Shown here piece after piece: positions 58,430-64,000 of a stretch of 64,000 nucleotides of DNA; the first letter of the stretch is position 1; each line of letters opens with the position of its first letter. The notes below the pieces were generated by a model. It ran no database searches and was not told the DNA's origin. It was given only the letters and a program-made list of their open reading frames with translations. Position numbers and translations under genes: made by a program. The stretch is from assembly GCF_012489685.1 (NCBI RefSeq), contig NC_080044.1:65210732-65274731 (forward strand), in the 5' to 3' direction. This DNA comes from Lotus japonicus (lineage: Eukaryota > Streptophyta > Magnoliopsida > Fabales > Fabaceae).

Positions 58430-59350
58430 TCAGGTATTGAAGCATATATGAATGTAGGAATATTGGAATACAGAGACCATGGGTTGAATTAAACCCTCTT
58501 TATCTCAGATATGACAACAATGAAAGTGATCTGAAAACCTATGACAGATGCTTTACCAAAGTTCAAAGCACCAGAATGAGAAAGTTTCTCTAACACAAAT
58601 TGTAAGGAATGAATGTGCATCAAAAAATAATCCATCTTAATTAAATGATGGGCTGATCATTTCCATTCCATCACACTACATGATTGTAACATTCTGAAAT
58701 TATTTCACAATTGATTATAAAGTCAAAATCAATTCTAAGGAAAATATGTTGTGAGTAGCTTCTGGTTGTAAAAATTGGTTATGAGAAAAAATAAGCTAAT
58801 CCAAATATGCTATAAGATGACAAACACCGTTCCACAACCCATGGAACCCACAGCCTGCGGTCCTGGGGGAGTTAGTTAGCTGGGGTGGATTTCAAATTTG
58901 GTCCAAAGAACATCATTCAACAGTCTTTGTTCTTCAACAAACCTGTGCCCCAAAATGTTGCAAAAGCAGCTTTACCTTGAAGCTTCGTCCATGTCGCGTG
59001 ACGACGTGGTACATTAAGAAGTCAAAAATGAACCCCACTCTTCAACTCCAAACAAACAAAAGCAAAAGTGCACAACCGTGCATTTAACTCACTGTTGGAC
59101 ATTTTCCCCCTTGTACTAGCTATAAAGGTGAGTTGATAGGGTGAACTGTAATTTTCATTTTTGTTATACTTTCAAGTTCACAGTAAGTAATACATGCCAA
59201 AGCTCTTTTTCTATTCATTCCATCTACATTGTCCCATATTGATTCAAATTACTCTATATCACTATAATAAGAGATACAAGATGAATACAATCCAACTCAA
59301 ATGCACATGAGGATCACTTTATACGAAATGTGGTTGAAGTCAAAATTTAT
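58430..59350. other. downstream flank of the membrane-protein gene, duplicated at 29890-30790
   Basis: The same text (for example GGAATATTGGAATACAGAGA) occurs in the other copy. It contains a short conserved-looking segment (58850-58990) on which no gene is called. Confidence 0.6.
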
Positions 59351-62103
59351 TTATCTGGCCATGACCCGTTTGGTGTGAATCTGATGCCGCCGCTCCCTTT
59401 CATGGATGATCCAAAATACCAAGGACAACATTACAGCTACAGACACTGCAACTGATCCCCAATAGATCCATTTAGTATAACTCTGCAGACCAGGACAATA
59501 GTTGTTGCTAATCTCTGTGAATGTTCTCCTAACAAAAGTGCAGTCTTCTAAATCAACCAAAAATGGGCCATAGTGATATAAGCCATATGTCACATTCACT
59601 GCAGCTGCCATTTGAGAGTACATGGAAGGGGTGATTCGACCTTGTGTCACGCAATTTCCAGATGAAGATGCATCACAGGTATAATTCTTCCAAACCTGCT
59701 TGAGACAAAATTAATCAGAATGTTACAAAGCATTATATGTCAACAAGATGAATGCTAGCGTATGTTTGGAAATTCTTTAGAATCAATTTTGATGAGAAGC
59801 TTCTGAGAATTAAAATTGATTATGAGGAATTCAAAGCTGATACAAACATGCGATAGACATAGACATTTCTACTAGTCCTACATGTATAAATTTATATTGT
59901 TTCATGTCATTATTTTCTATAGCTCTTACCTCAGTAGCATTTTCCAATGCAAGTTCCCCTGCTGCACACTGCCGAAGTGTATAGTCGCTATTAAATGGAT
60001 TGCAGAGAGCAGGCACGAGGGGGCCTGATTGATTGTAAGGAAAGGTGTTTCCATTTGTGACACTAGAAATGAAGTTGTCAACTAATTCAACAAGGGAATG
60101 TGTCACGTTCTTGCTTTGTGCCAAGGTCTCCATAGCAGTTGCATTGTCCACGCATGGAAGAATTTCATCCAAGGCTGTGTGAGCAGTGGGGTTCAGAACC
60201 CATTCATCCATGGCAACACATGTATCTGCAATGGCACTAGTGGAGAAGTATGCAGAAAAGTAAGGTTCCTATTATATAGTACAAGCAATTGCAAAGTGTA
60301 TCATCATAGATACAATGAGTTGGTATCATATATAGTACAAGCAATTGCAAAGTGTATCATCATAGATACAATGAGTTGGTATCATATCAATCGAAAGTGA
60401 AATAAATTGGCTAAAATAAGACAAGAAAACATGAACTTACTTATGTAGAAAAAGAAATGTACCACAAAGTAAAAATGTGCCAGCAACCAGAACCCATCCA
60501 ACAATTACCAAGCTGCAGCCATAGGAAACACATCATTTACTGTCAGAAACTTTAAGGGGACACAAACCCATCAATGATTTATAAGGCGGGAAAATTGAAA
60601 TTAGCTCAATGAGTTCAACTTACAAGTATACAGGACACCGCAACCCAAGTATTGAAAATACTGCAAAAAAGTTTTCACAAAATTAACACTGACGTACGAG
60701 ATTATTCTTTCACAAAACACTGACAAAAGAAAGCCGAGAACGTCTAAATCAAGAAACGAACATACAGAACCCAAGCAATGCAACGAAGAGCATAACAGCA
60801 GCAACAACAATAAGAGCGAATCTCCTACAGAACATAACAGATGATTGTTAGCAAACCACATTAAAAACAAAGTTAAAATTTCAAACCTACACATACTTAC
60901 ATTGCATCTATGGCTCGGTGTAACATCTTTGAATTATCTCGCGTCTTCTTGGAAAGATAATCAGTAGCAGTGCTGATTTTCTTTTTAACATTATCAATGT
61001 CATTTTCAACAGCTGGTGACAAACCAACTCCAATCACAATCTGCTCAGCCGAATCAAAATATCTCGACACATTCCTGAGGTTTTCAGCGGTGAATTCCGC
61101 CTGACTCACAACGTAATCCAGTGTGTTTGAAGTCGTTCCATCAAACTTCCCCTGACTAATGTACAAGACAATGCATCCAGCTCTAAAATAACCAAACACA
61201 TATATGCTTAGAGAGTATACCACAGCACATACTTCACGAAATAAACAACATACGAGATTACGAGAGTGCGAGAGAAAGAGAGAGATACATTGCTGCAACG
61301 GTGCAAAGGATGAGGATGATCAAGGATGAAGCATAGCCCAATTTAGAATATCCATTAGGCTCTCCAGGGCAACAGAAGTAACAGGCACAGATAACACTTA
61401 GAATAACCCCGAAAATCACGAACCAGGCCACAGCAACAGCCAAGAAGGGAATCGCAGTAGAAAGAACTGACTGCAACAAATCAAGAACAATTCGAGGTCA
61501 ACAGTTAACACAACAATATCAACATTCCTAATAGAATCAGCTTCTTTTTCCTCATAATATCAACAATTCTGACACTTAGAAACTACTTCTATAACTTAAC
61601 CCTAGAATCAATTTTAGCTTCTTGAATCAATTGTAGAGAGATTCCAATTTCAATTTCAAATTGAATACATGCATGCAGATGCAGCAACAATTGAAACAGA
61701 AGAGTGTGAGTGAGAATGAGAGTAACCAACCGTAATGTAATTGTTATTGGTGATATTCCAGCCACCATTGTAACGACGAAAATGGTGAAAGAAATCCTTG
61801 CGGCGAGTTCGTTCCTGAGCGAGGACCAGAGTGGTGGAATTCACCGCCGGAGAAGCAGCGTCTTCCGCCGCTGATCGGAGCCACGGCAGCACCTGATCAT
61901 GCTGTTTAACAGCAGCGATTTCAACGCCGTCTGAAAATGAAAATGAAAATGCGGATTCGAATTAGCAAGAAAATTTAGGATAATCGGAGAATTAAGAAAG
62001 AAAGAACGAACGAACCTTGTAATGCGGTGGAGAGAAGAGGAATGAGGAGGAAGAAGGAGAAGAAGAGAAGGAAAAACGAAGGGTTTGATGTGACGCGTGA
62101 CAT
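59351..62103 (-). CDS. plant multi-pass transmembrane protein (nine exons, 523 aa)
   Basis: Exons: 62016-62103, 61731-61930, 61289-61470, 60901-61182, 60766-60824, 60624-60660, 60441-60512, 59930-60236 and 59351-59695. All introns are GT..AG and the joined frame is open to TAA at 59351. It has an N-terminal signal-like hydrophobic stretch (about 9-28), two adjacent helices (about 101-165), two more (about 252-280 and 284-306), a Cys-rich, N-glycosylation-motif-bearing segment (about 310-480), a last helix (about 485-507) and a basic tail. I recognise it as a plant-only family like Arabidopsis AT2G12400/AT2G25270, annotated as transmembrane or plasma-membrane fusion protein. The five-helix layout recalls animal tweety channels, which is inference. 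The first ATG was taken because it opens the hydrophobic leader. A broken partial copy lies at 29890-33080. Confidence 0.88.
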
Positions 62104-63624
62104 GGTGGGTGAGATTGCATGAATGAGAGTGTGATGAGAGTGACGAGTTGAGTTGAGTTGAGTTGAGTTGATGGCAGTTACTGTGATATTACTTACCCGC
62201 GTTATGGAAGAAACACGCCTTTCCCTTTCAGAACAAGAGTTCACTTTGGGGACTAGTAACTGAACCCAGCTGTATCCAATCCAAACATTACATTACTTTT
62301 TTTTAACATTTTCGCATAAATATTTAAATTATTATTATTATTGAAATTAAGAAATTTCATCTCTTATTAATTTTTACGTTTTAGTTTAGGGTGAGCTAAC
62401 AACTAAGTCATTCACGGATCAACGATTTTCTCTAATTCATTAAATCTAAATTATTGATGGGTAACCTGATAGTGGAGTAATACTCTTCAAATTTTAAAGG
62501 TATAGCAAATTTCTTAACATGCTAACATGTACTAAAAAGAAACATATGGACTACATTTTATTTAGCACCAAACATATATAGGGAGTGATGGTAAAATTAA
62601 ATGAAGAATTTTTTTTTTATTAAATATTTTGAGAATAATTTTTTAATGGAGAAAGTATTCTCTAATAGGGATTAGGGAGGAACCCCATGTTGTTGTTTTT
62701 TTTGTCCATCTCAGCCACAAATTCTGATTTATCAAAACTTTCCTAGGGCGTTGGGCTTGGCTTGGTCCATAAAACTTGACAAAGGTTCATAGGGCATTGG
62801 GCTTGGTTCTGCTCAGCCACAAGTACGAATTTGGGTAAGTATATAAAAAAAATGACAAGGTTCTAGAAGATGAGTTTTAAAATTAAGACAGTTGTTTCAG
62901 TTGAGTGTGCATGTTTGCTCTTAATTTTCTTATGTATTTGTGTATTGTGGATAGCACTCTTAGAGATTTTTCTCGCATGTTGTAAGTGTCGTTTGGCAAA
63001 CCATTAAGTTTTAATTCTATTCATCTTTAACCAAAAAAATAAATAAATTAAGAGGGTTGTCACATTGGTTGCTACTCAGAGTTTGTCCATATGGACCAAC
63101 TTCTAGTCCCTTTACAATCCATTACTTTAAATTTCTTTATGTGTTTGTTTATTTTAATTGAACATTTTCTTCTACTAATGAACACTATGTTGGGCGTTGT
63201 CTCTCTAAGCCATTCTTAAATGGATAACAGTTTAAACATGTTCATAAGGTTCGAATTGACTAAGTTAGTGCGCATGGTATGAGTAGTTTGATTAGAGATG
63301 CTTTGGGCGCTTGGGTGGAAGGATTTTATGATGATAATGGAGGCGATGATCCTTACGTACAAAAATTTGTGTTCTGAAATGTGGTTTGTGTTTGTTATTG
63401 GATCTCAATATTAGATGACTCATTTGTAAAATGAATTGTTTATAGATTGTGTAGTCCCTTTTGGATGATAGTTTAAAATTTCATGTGTTAGGTCGTGATT
63501 GGGATTTTGGTCTTGATCACATTTCAAAGAATGCTTTCTTTTTAACAATTAAAATTCAATTCATTTAATTTCAAAAAAAAAATTCAATTCATTTAACTTT
63601 TTTTTTAAATGCAATTCATTTAAG
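62104..63624. other. upstream flank of the membrane-protein gene; no gene seen
   Basis: GTTGA pentamer repeats at 62149-62170 lie just upstream of the ATG. Further out, an imperfect duplication (AGGGCGTTGGGCTTGG / AGGGCATTGGGCTTGG) lies at 62745-62805. No frame is supported. Confidence 0.5.
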
Positions 63625-64000
63625 GGAATTGTTATTCAGACCCCCTCACAGCTATTCAGACCGAAAAAATTTTCTGAAACCCAAAATTACCCCTTTCGAA
63701 CGCACCTTTAAATTGTGTGACAGTCGCAGTTTGAACCTCATGTTCCGAGTACGACACGAACGCACACTGAGAGTGTGTTCGTGACGCACTGTGAGAGTGC
63801 GTTAAAAACGCATCGGCCATTGACCATGAGTCTTGGTCGGGGACAAATTCAAATTCTTTGTTCTTGGCATATCTGAACCAACATTGAAAACATAAGACTC
63901 AAAATAGAACAAAAACATAAAGGCATTGAAGCTTTGACAGATAAGGGTCTAAGACGCACTCTCAGGGTGCGTCTTGGTCGCACCTTTAAGGTGTGTATCA
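63625..64000. mobile_element. edge of an unidentified repeat, runs off the window
   Basis: From GGAATTGTTATTCAGACC onward the DNA becomes GC-richer and contains repeated ACGCACnnTGAGAGTGnGTnC-type palindromic motifs (about 63752-63803 and 63953-63985). This resembles the terminal region of a DNA transposon, but only one end is visible. Confidence 0.35.

Noticed and set aside
58371..58434. Exon-like segment with CAG acceptor and AG/GT donor
   Set aside because: Joining it to the upstream coiled-coil gene gives a stop after a few codons, and no other partner was found.

Overview
This is nuclear DNA of a flowering plant: AT-rich, with intron-containing genes (GT..AG), TATA boxes and dense nested transposons. 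The repeat style (Sirevirus-like Ty1/copia, Helitrons with a GTGCnnnGCAC terminal hairpin, L1-type LINE tails) suggests a eudicot, probably a papilionoid legume. The species cannot be named from the sequence alone.

Layout. 1-9 kb: the 3' end of a Helitron, a Tourist-like MITE, a serine-rich gene with a CxC-H-C-H motif (5279-5890, minus) and a decayed LINE fragment. 9.48-19.19 kb: a complete but coding-dead Ty1/copia element (TSD TTAAT) with a second solo LTR of the same family nested in its gag (TSD GACGA) and an antisense ORF with its own TATA box. 19-27 kb: mostly gene-free, with CACTA-like and LINE remnants, then a second serine-rich paralogue (26384-26749, minus). 27.85-29.67 kb: a Helitron made largely of tandem blocks. 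29.9-33.1 kb: a partial, broken duplicate of the transmembrane gene at 59-62 kb, carrying a solo LTR. 33.1-34.9 kb: a TraB-like membrane-protein gene interrupted by an in-frame TAG, with a hAT element (35046-36917, TSD CTGTTATC) in its upstream region.

38.15-44.62 kb: a hAT element (TSD GTCGCACC) that contains a complete MULE (38452-44144, TSD TATTATATA). The MULE has two 304-bp terminal inverted repeats that look identical. It carries an intact six-exon MuDR-type transposase (1132 codons) and a convergent two-exon gene for a 126-residue GRF zinc-finger protein with a C-terminal membrane segment. This is the best candidate for an active and poorly described system here.

45.29 kb onward: a minus-strand Helitron 3' end, then an RPA/OB-fold gene (48702-50313, minus) that may be its cargo. 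51.46-55.80 kb: another Helitron with a non-autonomous MULE inside it (53027-54038, TSD TAAATTTAT). 57.7-58.1 kb: a small coiled-coil gene. 59.35-62.10 kb: an intact nine-exon gene for a 523-residue multi-pass membrane protein. The window ends inside another repeat.

Exon coordinates were read by eye from splice signals and frame continuity; no alignment or database search was run.
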